The position numbers and the translations under genes are program-made. A DNA stretch of 64,000 nucleotides from Pleodorina starrii. Its lineage: Eukaryota; Chlorophyta; Chlorophyceae; Chlamydomonadales; Volvocaceae. The stretch spans positions 186,001 through 250,000 of the forward strand of contig BRXU01000007.1 of the NCBI GenBank assembly GCA_030267565.1, read 5' to 3'. The notes below the pieces were generated by a model that was not told the origin of the DNA, did not search any database, and saw nothing but the letters and a program-made list of their open reading frames with translations. How positions within the stretch are numbered: the stretch's first letter is position 1; every line of letters starts with the position of its first letter. Below, piece by piece: positions 52,253 to 63,990 of the stretch.

Positions 52253-53704
52253 CTGCGGAGCGTGGTCAATGGGGGGCGGGGCCGAGGCCACACTCAAGCG
52301 CCGCACTTCGGGAAGGAACCAGAGTATGCGCAGTTCGGCAGAGCGTGTCAGCGGCTCAATGGGCTCAAGGCCAGCGGCCGTCTCCTGTCCTGTCCTAAAC
52401 CCCTGCGACGCTGTGAGCAGTCCGCATCGCGGGCGAACTATATACAGCCCGGCGGACTCAGCAGGTCTTCAGTGATACCGTAAGACAAGAGACCGAGAGA
52501 CCGGGGCAGCCGTCAAAAGCCTGTCGTACAGCCCCCCGACGCCCACGCCCCTGCTTGAGAACATGCTTGAACATGTCGTACACTGCATGCCGATTCCGCC
52601 GCCGCTGTGTGCCCCGGTGGAGAGTGATGGGCACCGCTATCGCACCCTGGTTTCGGAGCCGTGGTGTCACCCATCGAACCGCCAGCCAACTGCTGCACTT
52701 CACAGTTACGGTAAAACACCCCCCCCCAAAAAAAAGTAGACGCACTTAGCAAACAGAAGACAACGAAACTGCGTTTAGGGGTTCGTTCGTTGCAGCTCGT
52801 AAACCACTCATTGTATGGCCGACCTCGACCCAGTTACGACTAACCGCCGCCGCCGCCGCTACTATCGCCGCCGCCACCCTCCACCGCCGCTGCAGCCGGC
52901 ACCGCCGTGAAGCAGAACAGGGCACAGCGCGCGTGGCAAGAGGTGGACGCGTGCGGAGAAACCGGGAGGAGGCGGAGGCGGAGGCCTGGAACGCTGGAAG
53001 GGCGAGTGGACGCGGGAGCCGCCTTTCCGGCCAGCAGCCAGCAGCCATCTCGAGGCAGTCCGTCCCTACGAGTCCTGCGTGCTGCGAAAGGCAGCGGCAG
53101 CTTGGCACTCAACCGCCGCCGCCGCCGCCGCTGAGCCCCGAGTCGATGTCGTACGGATCCCGCATGTCGAAGTCGTAGGGGTCCTGCAGGCAGTGCAACG
53201 GCCGCAAATAAACACGCCGCCGACACCGCCGCGGCCAGCAAGCCGGGAGGCGCAAGGCAGGTCCAGTTTGTGTGGGTGTATGTGTGTGTAGAGCGGCGCT
53301 GTGCCGGTATGTGCCTTACTTCGATTGGGGCATTGGGGGGCGTTGCAGGATTGACACATAGGTAGGCGCACGTGCGACTTACTTATTTGGGTCAATTTGG
53401 CGTCACCAGGAGCGGACGCGTAGTACGGTATGGTACGGGATGCGGTACACGTGGGGGCGTGGCGCGCGCGCGCGCGAGCCAGGCGCGTGTGTCAGATCTC
53501 ATCAGTGTCAGATCACAGATGCCGTTGCGCGTCTGACCACAGGCCGTCGCCAGCGCGAGAGAGAATTCGTACACTGGGGTCGTACACTGGCGTTCATAAG
53601 AACCGCGCCAATGCGGATTTGGCGCCCCAGTGAAGGGTGCGGCTGCTGCCTGCGGGCGTGTGCCGGGTGCGGGTGCCGTGGCCCTGCCGGATTGCCGTAC
53701 AGCA
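52253..53704. other. No confident gene; possible 3' part of the CENP-C-motif gene
   Basis: On the minus strand CAG precedes a short open stretch reading DPYDFDMRDPYDIDSGLS and then glycines to a TGA (about 53188-53113). It could be a last exon of the upstream minus-strand gene. Otherwise short GC-rich frames only. Confidence 0.35.
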
Positions 53705-55433
53705 TCAAGGTCCATGCCGTGCCGTACACGCATCTCTACCGCGGCTGACGCCGAACCCCGTCGCCTCCCGCCTCCGCAGCCGCGCACAAACGCAGCGATC
53801 CCCACACTGCACAACACAACACAACAAAACACAACCTCGTGCCGCGCGCACCTTTCCCTTCCGGACTCCAATCAGCTGAATGCCCAGCCCGCCGGTGTCG
53901 CCCGCCACCGCAGGATGCCGTACACGGCCCGCCGCCGCCGTCGTCGCGGCTGCGACGGCGGCGGCATCCAAGACCCGCCCTGGTGCCGCCTGGCTCTCAA
54001 GCGCCGCCTTGGATGCATCCGCCCCCCGTCCGCCGCTCGAAGGCCCCGGCTCATGGGCGCCACAGTCACCGTCGCCGCCAGGGCCGCCGCCATGTCGGCC
54101 GCCACCGCCGCCGCCACCGCCGCCGCCGTGTCGGCCGCCACCGCCGCCGCCGCCGCCGCCGTGTCGGCCGCCACCGCCGCCGTGTCGGCCGCCACCGCCA
54201 CCGCCGCCGCCGCCTCTGTCGCTCCGCAGACGCATCCCCCCGGGGGCGTCGTGGCCATTTGCGGCAGCAGTAGCAGCAGCTGTAGTTGCAGTGACAGCCG
54301 CAGTCGCACCCGCCGAGCCGCTGGCAGCCGCCTCCTCAGTCCCTCCCGGCAGCGCCGCCGGCCGGCGGTTCCGCCGGCTGGCCCTAACGTCCTCTTCCCT
54401 AGCCGCCCGAATCATCGCCGTGTCGGGCGCAAAACCGACGACGTTGATCACACTGCATAGCACCGGATCAGCGCGACGATTGGCCCTTGTCTTCTTAGCC
54501 TCAGCCCTCGGCTCCTCGGCCGTCGCAGCCGCTACCGTGCCTTGGCTGACGTCGTGCGCCTGCGCCACCGCCGCCGCCCCGTCCACCGCTGCCGGATTAG
54601 CAACAGCAACAGCGGCAGCCGGTGATGCAGCCGCCGCCGCCGCCGTCGTCGTCACCACCTCAGACCGACCTCGCCGACGAGGGACAGTACGAGTGCCAGC
54701 ACCGGCGCCAGCGCTAGCCGCTAAATGGTCTGAAGGCGGCGGCGGCGGCGGCGGCGGAAGGGGGCCCCCCTGCGACGCCTTAGCGACTGTGGAGGGGGCT
54801 TGTCTGTGGGAGGTGCACCGAGGGGAGGTCCGCCGAGGGGAGCCCTCAGCGGCCGCAGAGGCGGCGGCGGCGGCGGAGGTGCTGCAGTGCCTCTTGCTGG
54901 CCCGTGGGGGTTGCGCTGAGGTTGGCGGCTGCTCCTCGTGCCGCGCTTCGCTGAGCTGCCGTTTGGGTTGCCGGCGAGTCGGCGGCGAGCCTACTGATGC
55001 TGCTGCGGCGGCAGCGTGGTAGCCGTGGGGATCTGTCCGCCGGTGCGGGGAGACATCGCCTGCAGCCGGCAATTCAGCGTTGCGCGGGGACGTGACGGCA
55101 GAGAAATGTTGGTCGCTTCCTTGCCGACACGTAGCTCCTACATGCGCCGCAACCCAAATGCATAGGTGACAAAGTGTTACTTGTAAGGTCAACTGAGCAG
55201 CTGCGTCGAGTGTGCGTTGCGGATGCTTGGCGCAAAAGCGCAAAGGGACTGTTGCAACCCACAATGCGCGCACCCGGGAACGAGGAGGCCGACGGCCGCC
55301 CGCGCGACTGCGGCCTTGGAGAGGTTTCAGGCTCCAAGCGGTGGTCCCTCTCGTTGCGCCAATACTCCAGCGGCTTCCTGCGAGCCCTACCCGATGTCCG
55401 GACACCGGTAAGCTCACTGGCGGTGGCCTTCAT
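53705..55433 (-). CDS. Low-complexity protein with N-terminal CENP-C/KNL2-like motif
   Basis: Exon 1 is 55433-55274. A GTGCGC...ATGTAG intron (55273-55138) connects in phase to a long frame from 55137. Residues 12-29 read RTSGRARRKPLEYWRNER, a close match to the CENP-C motif (R.S.R....PLEYW..ER), which in CENP-C and KNL2 binds centromeric nucleosomes. The rest is low complexity: basic patches (RRQPKRQ, RASKRH, KKTRANRR), Ala runs, a Pro run and a Gly-rich segment with RHGGGGG repeats. No Mif2-type cupin domain is seen, and the motif is N-terminal rather than near the C-terminus as usual. The 3' end is uncertain: the frame stays open to 53705, but a splice before that is likely. Centromere protein is a hypothesis from one motif. 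Confidence 0.55.
54091..54232 (-). repeat. GC-rich coding minisatellite
   Basis: Tandem variations on GCCGCCACCGCCGCCGTGTCGGCC. On the minus strand they encode the repeated RHGGGGG peptide in the CENP-C-motif protein. Confidence 0.8.
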
Positions 55434-56112
55434 TACAAGGAGAGATGCACGAACTTTTGATGGTTAGAGCGACCACAACTGAATTCTTAAAATAACGTAT
55501 ACCGTATTGTGCGTAAGCAGACCGAAACTATCCCGATACGTCGAAAGACGTCGAATCCAGCCCGTTCTCAGCCTGGAAAAAATGGGATAAAATACGAGAG
55601 CTAATATATTATTATTACTTTCTTGTCAGCGCGATAAAACCATGACCAATTGACCCGAGTCCATGTGCATAATGCAACTCCCTGCCAGGTCGTACCATTC
55701 GCCGTATGACCTAACAAACCTGGGGTAGGATGAACAGTCTGTCTAGCCTGTACGGCTAGCGACCGGTGTGACAACCGGTCCCCCTTGTAATCACCGAATC
55801 CTAACAAACGCTTGTACTCGCCCTTTTTGAAACCTTATGATGTAACCTGCCAGGTCGTACCATTCGCCGTATGACCTAACAAACGCTTGTACTCGCCCTT
55901 TTTGAAACCTTATGATGTAACCAAGATAAAATACCCCATACCACCTCCTGCCCTCTGAGCTGAGGCTGCCGCCTGCCGCCCCTCACGGGACTGATTGATC
56001 CAGGGTGATTTGCGTTGCCATGCCCGCATTTATCCCAACCCCAAGCAATCCCCCGCAACACGAGTTGCCCCCGCTCACAAGTCAGGTCCGTGCTGTACAC
56101 CCAAGACCACTG
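55434..56112. other. Intergenic, with a repeated segment and possible LINE tail
   Basis: Segment CTGCCAGGTCGTACCATTCG occurs at about 55682 and 55849, and AACAAACGCTTGTACTCGCC at about 55802 and 55879, so part is duplicated in tandem. AATAATAATA on the minus strand near 55606-55616 looks like the tail of a truncated minus-strand LINE. It lies between the GNAT gene and the CENP-C-motif gene. Confidence 0.45.
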
Positions 56113-59100
56113 TCACCCCTGAGGCGTCGGCGCGCTGCCGTACACCAAGACACCTCGGTGACCACCTGACACGCCGTACACTTCCGGCAGCGGCTCATGC
56201 ACACCCTCCCCCTTCCCCTTCCCAACCGCCATGCCCGTCTCTCCCCGCCCCATGCCCGCATCTCCTCCGGCCCGCTCCGAAACCCGCGCGCCCTCGGACG
56301 CCGGCGGCGCGTCGCGGCAGCCGGCCGGGACCCGCAGCGTGCACGCCCAAAAGTGCGGCTGCAGGCGGCCTGCGTGAGCGATGGCGGCGTGGACGACGGC
56401 GTTGCTCCGAGCCAGGATCCCTGCGGCAGCGGCAGCGGCAGGAAAGAAAGTTTGTGAGAGGAAAGATTGCCGGGGTTAGGGCTGTCTGGTACGTGTTCGT
56501 GCGTGTGTACCTTGCCCCCACTGGGAACAATCGCAGCTGGGGCTCGGGACCCGGAGTCAGGGCGGAGCGGGTCGGGTCGGTCAGGTCGTTCCGACCCATG
56601 GGTCATGCACGGCGCGTTTAGCGCCGCACCGTATCCGCCCAGCCATCGTGTCCGAGTCCCTTAACCCCCACGTACCCCAACCCCACACCCACCGAACCTC
56701 CCGCACATCCTGACTCACCAACCAACCCCCAACCAACCAACGAACCACTCACTCACTCACTCACCTCCGCAGACGCGGTTCAATGTATCAAAGTGGGTCA
56801 GCAGCAGCACTCCCAGAACGGCGCCGCCCTCGCCGTCCTCCTCCTCCTCCTCCTCCTCCTCCCCAACATCCGCCTCCCCGTCGCCGCCTCCACCACCACC
56901 ATTGGCGGCCCCGATCGGGAGGGCCGCGACACGCCCCTCCCTTTCGGAACCCGTCGACGGCCTCCGACTCCGAAGCAGCCAGATGTTTCCCGCCGCCAGC
57001 TCCCTCTGTACGAAGGCGCTGTCAAGCGGCCACAGGTCGTACCTGCGCCGTACAACCGTCGTACAACAGCCGCAATTCGTAGCCCGCGGCGGAGGTGCCG
57101 GCGGAGATCGTCGAGATGCGCCCGAGGATGCGCCTCTCGCGGGAGGCAGGGACGCGAGTGTCGAATCCGCAGACGGCGCGACGCAGCGCGCGAGAGAGAG
57201 AGCAGCGCAAGTGTGTGGTGTCTTCCTTTCAGGTACGAACACGTACACACGCACGAACACGTACCGAGTACGTGCACACGCACGTACGGCCTTCACGGGA
57301 GACTGCGCGGTGAGCCGTTCGGTTTGGAGCGCGGGATGCGGCCGCGGATGGTGGGGGGATTGAGATGTCCCCGGATAAGTCCCGGGGTATGGGGGGTGGT
57401 GGGCTCAGGCCGGCGACGGCGCCCCCCGAGCCCCGACCCATTCCGTGCCTCCGTGACGTCCCCATTCCCGCCCTTCCCTAACCCTTCCCAAACCCCAAAA
57501 CCCCCCAAAACTCCAAACCCGCATCCAGGGCCCCAGAACTCACGGCATTGGAAGCCACAGCAGCCCTCCACAGGCCCGCGTCGGCGCCGCCGCGGCAGCA
57601 TCACACTGGTCGCCGCCTCCGGCTCCGCCGCTGCCGCTGGCGCGCTTGCCTCCGCCTCCGCCGCTGCCGCCGTCGAGGCTGCCGTACAGCAGGTGGGCGA
57701 CGGCGCTCCGGAGCTGGGCGTCGCTCGTCACACGACGCCAGTACGGCAGGAGCGCCTGCGCCGCCGCGTCTGCATCCAGCACCTCGCGGACACCTGGGGA
57801 GTCGACATGGGTGTGTTTTAGGGTTTTAGGGTTTTTAGGGTTTTAAAACCTGCGTGACGAAAAATTGCCTTTACGAAAGGGCTCCTTACGAAAGAGCCCT
57901 CTACGGGACAGAGACACAGAGACAGAGAGAGGGAAAGAAACGCGCCATCGCCATCCGCCCTCGTTTCGTGGCCTGCCCTGTGAGGCGGATGGAGGGACGG
58001 CCGTGACGTGACGCGACGGGGGCGGGGCCGGACGACATCTCGACTCGGCTGCATTAGTCGGCACTCGGCAGTACCGAGACCGAGACCTCCGTCTCGCGCC
58101 ACCGGAACCTCCGTCTCGCCGTTCCGCGTTCCGTTCAGTGGTTTCGCACACACACACACGCAGGCCGCCAAGAACCCAGCCGCACCGGAGCCCCCGTCGG
58201 CGGGCCCCGCGCGTTCCCCCGCCGGCTCACCCTCCCTCCCTCCCCGCCCGCCCACACGCATACACACACATCCACACACACCTGGCAACCAGTCCAGCAT
58301 GCGCGGCGCGCCCGCCGGCACGCCGACGCCGCGCACCCAGCCCACCGCCGCCTCGTACTCCTCCACCCGGGAAGGCCAGATCTCCATGTCGTACAGCGGG
58401 CCCGCCAGCTGGCGGCCGATGATCCGCTGGGCGGCAAGATTGTACGGCACCGTACACGTGACGACGGGCATCGCGGCGGCGGCGGCGGAGGAGACGGTGG
58501 CGGCGGCGGTGGGGGTGAGGGGCGCCCGGGGGGTCGCTGCGGGGCTGGCTGGCGGCGGGCATGAAGTTGTGGGCGGAGACGTCGGCGGCGGCGGTGGCGG
58601 CGCGACGCCGCGCGACGCCGCCGGCGCTGGCGTCGCCGGCGGTGGCGGCGACGGCGGCGGCGGCTCGGCGTCCGGAGCCGCTGCTAGGTGTTTCGGCGCC
58701 AGTCTGCAGATCGCCTCCTGCGCGGGTGACAATATGAATTGCGCGGCGATGGTAGAGAACCGCGGAAAGGAAGTGGAGCGCAGAAAATCTCAAAAAGATG
58801 GTGGTGGTGGTGGTGGTGGTGGTGGTGGTGGTGCGGAAAGGCGTGGGCGCCGGCGTCGCGGGTGTCTGCGGCGGCGCTTCCCCGGGAGATCGGAGGTCGG
58901 AGGTCGGACACGCGGGCGTTGGCCTGCCGGCCGGCTGGCTGGTCGGCAGTCCTCCCAATATTAGAGGGAGGAAGGTTGTGCGCGTGTGTGCGCAGTGCGA
59001 TGCGGGGGGGGGGGGAGTGTTGGTACGGGTTGCAGCAATCCGCGCGTGTGACCAACGGGAAGACCAGGTCGCACACAAACACATACACACATACACACAC

Positions 59101-60155
59101 ATTCATTGACAGGATTGGCTTATGACGTCATGAGTCAGGGTAACATGGGTCTCCAACTGGCGGGATGACGAGGGCGACCCCATGGGGGTCCTGGTCCCAA
59201 AACCGCTGCGACTACGGCAACCCCCATATCACCACATGGACAGCGTCCCCCACAGGTAACGTTCCCCCGCAAAGGCTCGTCCCGCAAACCCACCAGGAGG
59301 ACGTGCCCCAGGCCGCGGCCGCGGGCGCCCTCTCGCACCCGCAACCCGTACAGCCAGACGGCGCCGCCGCGCCGCTCGCCGCAGACTGTACGATTGTACG
59401 GCGGGGTGTACGACGGACCAACGTTGGGCCCGGCGGCAGCCGGCAATGCGGTTACATGGCGGCGTTGGAGGTGTTGGGTGTGTGTGTGGGGGGGGTGGAA
59501 GTGGCGGGTACGGGGCCGCAGGTGTCGGAGGCAGCGGTGGGCAAAAGGGAGGGAGCGGGGAGCGGCAGCGGGAGCGGAAGGTGCTAGGGTGCTGGCACAG
59601 CAGCGACGGGCAACGCCGACGAAACAAAACGAAATGTGGTGACGTCCTGCTTTCCGAGGTCCGGGCCCCCACCCCCCTGGCAGCATGAGTGAGAGAGACC
59701 CACGGGTCGGTTCTCCACCGCAGCTCCGACCGCCCTGGGGTTCGGACGCCGCTGTCTCGAGACCGGCGCCCGGCGGCCCGGGGGCCCGGGGGGTGGGATT
59801 GGAGGGCGACTGGAAAGGACTTTCACGCGTGTGCGTCTGCGTGTGTGTGTGGTGGACTGGTGGTGGTGTGTGTGTCACTGTGTATGCGTGTGTGTATGTA
59901 TGTCTGGGGCAGTGGCGCCCTTCCATGAGCTTACGGTGTGTGGCGGGGTGCAGCGGTGCGTGCAGCGGTGTGTGCACAGCCCCGATGCGGTTGGGCGGTT
60001 GGACGGTTGGGCGGTTGGGCGGCTCTGTCTTCTCACCTATTCCGTCGATGCAGCTCGCGGGCGGCGAGTCGGCGGCCTCCCCGGCCGGGCGCCCCGGACC
60101 CTCCCCACACTGTCCTTGATGATGAGGCTGAGGCTGCGGCTGCGGCGGCACCGGC

Positions 60156-60196
<41 letters not shown>

Positions 60197-60672
60197 AGTT
60201 TCAGAGATGGGTTCTGCCGCCAGAACCAGGATGCCCGGATCCGCGGCGATGCGATGGATGATCCGGGGCATGTAGTCGGTGCCGCCATCTGCACGGCCAG
60301 GGGAACAGATGGCGGGCGGGGGGAAGGAGGCCGGGAATGTCTACGAAGCAGGTGCCGTCCAGCAGTTTGTTTGGTGGAAAATGGAAAAGCGTAGCGCGGG
60401 TCAGGGATGGGCGTTGCCCTGTCTGGGGTGAGGCACTTCACCACAAGTAACGGTCGGCAGAACGGCGGGGAGCACGGTGGCAGCGTAAGGACAGCGGTTG
60501 ACTTACAAACATTTGCGCAGATGTCCTTCAAGTCCTGTAAGTCGCGCTCGTAGTCGAACACGCGAATTCTGTGGCTCCTGGCTGCGCAAGGCGTCTCCAC
60601 AACTGATTTTGCGGTTCCATTCGCTACCTTGACGTCCGAGCTGGTAACGGCTATTGATGTTGATGCTGCCAT
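56113..60672 (-). CDS. GNAT acetyltransferase, NAT16/histidine-acetyltransferase-like, 7 exons
   Basis: Exons 60672-60507, 60288-60037, 59385-59261, 58717-58282, 57793-57544, 57042-56765 and 56420-56113 join with consistent phases into 604 residues. The N-terminal half is a GNAT fold: YERDLQDLKDICANVYGGTDYMPRI..., then LAAEP, then LYGLRVREGARGRGLGHVLL with the R.RG.G acetyl-CoA loop, then TCTVPYNLAAQRIIGRQL. The motif order resembles NAT16-type acetyltransferases that acetylate free histidine; the substrate here is inferred. PolyGln (CAG run at 60163-60192) and Pro/Ala-rich inserts interrupt the fold between core strands. The C-terminal half (ALLPYWRRV, QPHFWACTLRVP) matches no domain I can name. 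The exon 3 donor GTTACC is weak. A second in-frame Met lies 25 codons upstream; 60672 has the better context (AAACATGGC). Confidence 0.75.
57816..57850 (+). repeat. Interstitial telomeric repeats
   Basis: TTTTAGGG at 57816-57823 and 57824-57831, TTTTTAGGG at 57832-57840, followed by the palindrome GGTTTTAAAACC (57839-57850). TTTTAGGG is the Chlamydomonas-type telomere unit. The array lies near the 3' end of an intron of the GNAT gene. Confidence 0.9.
58799..58833 (+). repeat. (GGT)n microsatellite
   Basis: About 11 units of GGT, in an intron of the GNAT gene (between exons 3 and 4). Confidence 0.9.
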
Positions 60673-63033
60673 GTTTGGCCTACAAATATGGTGCCGGTGG
60701 AACGTCCTACTCGTGAGGGATTTGGGCGCTGACTCTACTCGTCGCATGCGCGATAATGGTACAGCCCAGCTAACATTCGAGTAATTACAATTTCCTATTA
60801 TTTGATTTATTTAAATCTGATGGGAGCAGTCAGGACATGTCGCCGTGGTCGGGCTCGCAGAAGCACCTGTCAGCACCTGTGCTGATGTTTCCAGTAAACG
60901 CAATTACGGACTCGATTTATGGCAAAAGTACAAGCTTTTGGCAGTCATTCTCAAGTAAGCTTGTAGATCTGAAACCTGATAGTGTACCAAGGAAGTTGAT
61001 TACTAAGGTTACTTTCAAAGGCTGTCGCTGTTTTCCGTACAGCCTGATGTGCCGCTCTGTAACAACAAAAACAACAGCACGGTACACCATGAGGCGGGGA
61101 TTTTGACTCTTGGGTGGAGGGTTAGGGAAGGATAACCTCCTTGGGCTGGACAGTTCGTATGGAGTAGGTTCGAGTGGTGGAAGCGGCGAGTGCTCTGTGC
61201 AATTACAAGGGTTCACGCCCCCCAACTTCAGGGGGACTGCCGGGCATGGTGGTGCACAGCGCTAGGCGGAGTCGCAAGCAGCGCTGCCGCGGTACGTTGT
61301 CGTACCGGCGAAGAGCGAACGGACCGGAAGGGAGGGCGTTGCGGGCGGCGGGTGGGGGACCCGCGGGTCGCATTTTGGCCCCCGTCACAAAGGAGGGATA
61401 GATGGATGGATGGGTGGGTGGAGGCCCCGATGTGGGTCGGCGGGGGAGCGGAGGTAATGGAGAAGAGAGTGCAGCCCCGCGGGGGGAGCCGGAGCAACTC
61501 AGCGGTTCTGGTTTTGCTGCACCGGTTCTGGACTTATGGTTTTCCTCCACGGGGGGCGTTAACCCTGCGGGACCGGGGACGGGGGACGGCTGCGTGAGAG
61601 GCAGGCTGCAAGCGGGCGGATACACGTGCAGGCCCGTAGTGTTTGGCCCTGTACGACTGTTCGGTTACAATACTGCGTTTGTTTCGGTTTGAACTGTATC
61701 GTTTTGGTTTTTACTGTATCGTTGTTGAAACATGCCCAACACAGTCGACTTGTTGGGCAAGAGTTGTTGTATAGTTGTGGCCAGGTCGACGCGCTAGTGA
61801 TGTGTACAATTGGTCGGCTGGTTACAGGTTGGGGGTTATCCACGTATAGGTCGGATCCCGTGAACGGTAGCGAATCAGCCCGGGGGGGGGCCGGAGGAGT
61901 TTAGTTTCCCCCTCGGGCTAGGTGCCGGAGAGCCTCCACCTTCACAGGACCCGTCCCCAGCACAGGCGTCGAGCCCCTTGTCGACATGGCATCCTCACAT
62001 CCCCCACCGACCTTGCGCCCACCAATTGACGCGCTCCAAAACCCTCCCTGTCCCTCCCTCCCATTTGTACCATTCTTACGACCACTTGCAAAATCCCCAT
62101 CTCTTGCCACTTCTCCAGTAATTTGTCAAACGGCCTCGACCGGAATGCAATCCCGTCTCCGCACCCGCAGCGCATCTCGACATCCATCCAAACCAAAAAC
62201 GCGACCGACGCCAGCTCCCGTGTTGTCTGTTGTCTGTTGTCTGTTGTTTGTTGCCACAGCAGCCTCCTCCTCCCTGTGCTCGCCGTGAAGCGGGCCGTGA
62301 CAGCCACAGGAGCGAATCGCCCCCCTCTTCCCCGGGCGCGCAACGCGGCTCCCAAACCGTTCTACACCAAAATAAACCAAAAATTATCTTCGAAACGTCC
62401 ATCCCCCATCCGCAAGATCCGATACGCCGGACCGCTCTCTCTCCAGTCTCCACCGGCTGCCACCAAGGGACTGGTGGCGCGCCGGCTCCCTCCCGACGCC
62501 AAAAGCACCACACACACGATATATTTGCATAGAAAGGAAGATATATCAGATGGGCCCTACACCACCCGCCCGCCCTCCCGCGCGAGGGAGAGGCAGTGAG
62601 GCACCATGTCATCGGGCCACGACGACAAAACCGTCGCCACCATCTCGCTGCCACCCACCAGGCGGACCGACCGACCGACTCCCTTTCCGTACTGTTACGC
62701 ATCCAACCACACGACTCCAACCACACGACTCAAGCCTCCACCCACTTTTGACACGTTTCCGATGTCTTTGTCCCGTGTCTTCAATCCCGGGCGAAATCCC
62801 ACAAACAAATCAGGGCGAAATCCCACAAACAAATCAGGGCGAAATCCCACAAACAAATCAGAAATTGTGGATGCGCTGCTGCGCCCCCTCCCTCCAAGCG
62901 CCACATCTGCAGCTGCTGTTACCACTATTGCTTCTGCTGCTGCTGCTGCTTCTGTTGCTGTTTGCAGGGACGGAGCCCCCGCGCGCCACGGCGCGCCGCC
63001 ACAGCACTGCCTCACGCCGCGCCGCCACACGAC
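60673..63033. other. Long gap without a confident gene
   Basis: 60673-61130 is noticeably AT-richer. It holds a short plus-strand frame (60837-61106) with no recognised domain and probably includes the promoter of the GNAT gene. 61130-62600 is GC-rich with an imperfect TGTCTGT tandem near 62222-62252. 62789-62860 is a 24-bp tandem triplicate. The part near 63033 is probably 3' UTR or intron of the minus-strand gene at the window end. Confidence 0.45.
62789..62860 (+). repeat. 24-bp unit repeated three times exactly
   Basis: Units at 62789-62812, 62813-62836 and 62837-62860, each starting GGGCGAAATCCC, identical by eye. No convincing coding context on either strand. Confidence 0.95.
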
Positions 63034-63990
63034 TCACTTGCGTCCCTTCCTGCCATGCCGCGGCGGCGTAGCCCCCGCCTGCAGGAGCGGAGCAAACGCA
63101 TTGCCCCTCAGCACCGCCGGCACCTGCTGCTGCTGCTGGGGCCGCGCCGCGGCGGCGGCAGCAGCCGGAGAGCCGAGACCTGCGATCGCAGCAGCGGCGG
63201 CCGCAGCGGCGGCGGTCGCGGCGCCTCCCCTCCGGCCGCCTCCGCCGCCGCCGCCCTTGTACCTGTTCTTCCGGTGCCTCCGGTTGCCGTGGTCCCACTC
63301 GTCCTCGTCCAGCTCGTCTCCCATGTCCATGCCCATGCCCAGGCCGCCGCCGCGCCCAGAGCCGTCTCCGAAACCATCGCCGAAGCCATCAGCCCCCGGC
63401 CCGCCGGGGAAGAGCTCCTCTTCCTCCAAGCGAAGGCCGCCGCCGGCGGCGCCGGCAGCGCCGCCACCAGGCGCGGCGACCCGGCCCGGGATCAGGCCCG
63501 GCGGCAGGTCGTCCGAGCCGAACGGCTGGGCTGCCACCGCCGCCGTTGCGAACGTGTGTGTCGCTTGCATTTGGGGCGGCAGGTACAACCCCAAACGCAT
63601 CGGCATCGGCAGCTGCTGCGACTGCGGTGGTACGACGCCCTGTTGGTACGGCATCCAGACAGCGGCGGTAGCGTGCTGCGCGCCTGGAACCGCCGCCGCC
63701 GCCGCCTGCGGGGGCCCTCCTGACGCAGCTGCTGCAACGAAGGTTTGTTGGGGTCCCATCGCCGGCTCCCGGGGGCCGTAGGGCGCAGCCAGCGGCGCAG
63801 CCCCCGCTGTGGTAACGCTCGCTGGCTGCACGCCCCACACCCCCATACCGACACCCGCCTGTTGTTGCTGCTGTTGTGGAAGAGGAGCGGTCGGGCCCTG
63901 CTGCCGTACAATCCAGGCGCTCGTCCAACCTCCTGCCCGCAGCTGCTGTTGTTGCCGTTGTTGTTGTTGATGGTGGTGTGAAGTCATGTA
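63034..63990 (-). CDS. 3' part of a Gln/Ala/Gly-rich protein, 5' end outside window
   Basis: Open on the minus strand from the window edge to TGA at 63036-63034. Contents: Gln runs (HHHQQQQRQQQQ), Pro/Ala-rich middle, an acidic stretch (EEEELFPGG, DELDEDEWDHG), then a basic NRRHRKNRYKG segment, Gly and Ala runs and a basic HGRKGRK end. No catalytic domain. The acidic-basic low-complexity layout could suit an RNA-binding or transcriptional protein, but this is only impression. The codon before ATG 63987 is open, so the true start may lie outside. The stop overlaps a good splice donor (AA/GTGAGT), so this may be an internal exon. Confidence 0.5.
   Translation of the reverse strand, partial: YMTSHHHQQQQRQQQQLRAGGWTSAWIVRQQGPTAPLPQQQQQQAGVGMGVWGVQPASVTTAGAAPLAAPYGPREPAMGPQQTFVAAAASGGPPQAAAAAVPGAQHATAAVWMPYQQGVVPPQSQQLPMPMRLGLYLPPQMQATHTFATAAVAAQPFGSDDLPPGLIPGRVAAPGGGAAGAAGGGLRLEEEELFPGGPGADGFGDGFGDGSGRGGGLGMGMDMGDELDEDEWDHGNRRHRKNRYKGGGGGGGRRGGAATAAAAAAAAAIAGLGSPAAAAAAARPQQQQQVPAVLRGNAFAPLLQAGATPPRHGRKGRK

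Noticed and set aside
53630..55022. Long plus-strand Ala/Pro/Arg-rich frames
   Set aside because: They are shadows of the minus-strand gene; the minus-strand frame continues in phase from the CENP-C-motif exon across a proper intron.
62606..63781. Plus-strand 391-codon frame
   Set aside because: It is antisense to the better-supported minus-strand Gln/Ala/Gly-rich frame and has the composition of a GC-rich shadow.
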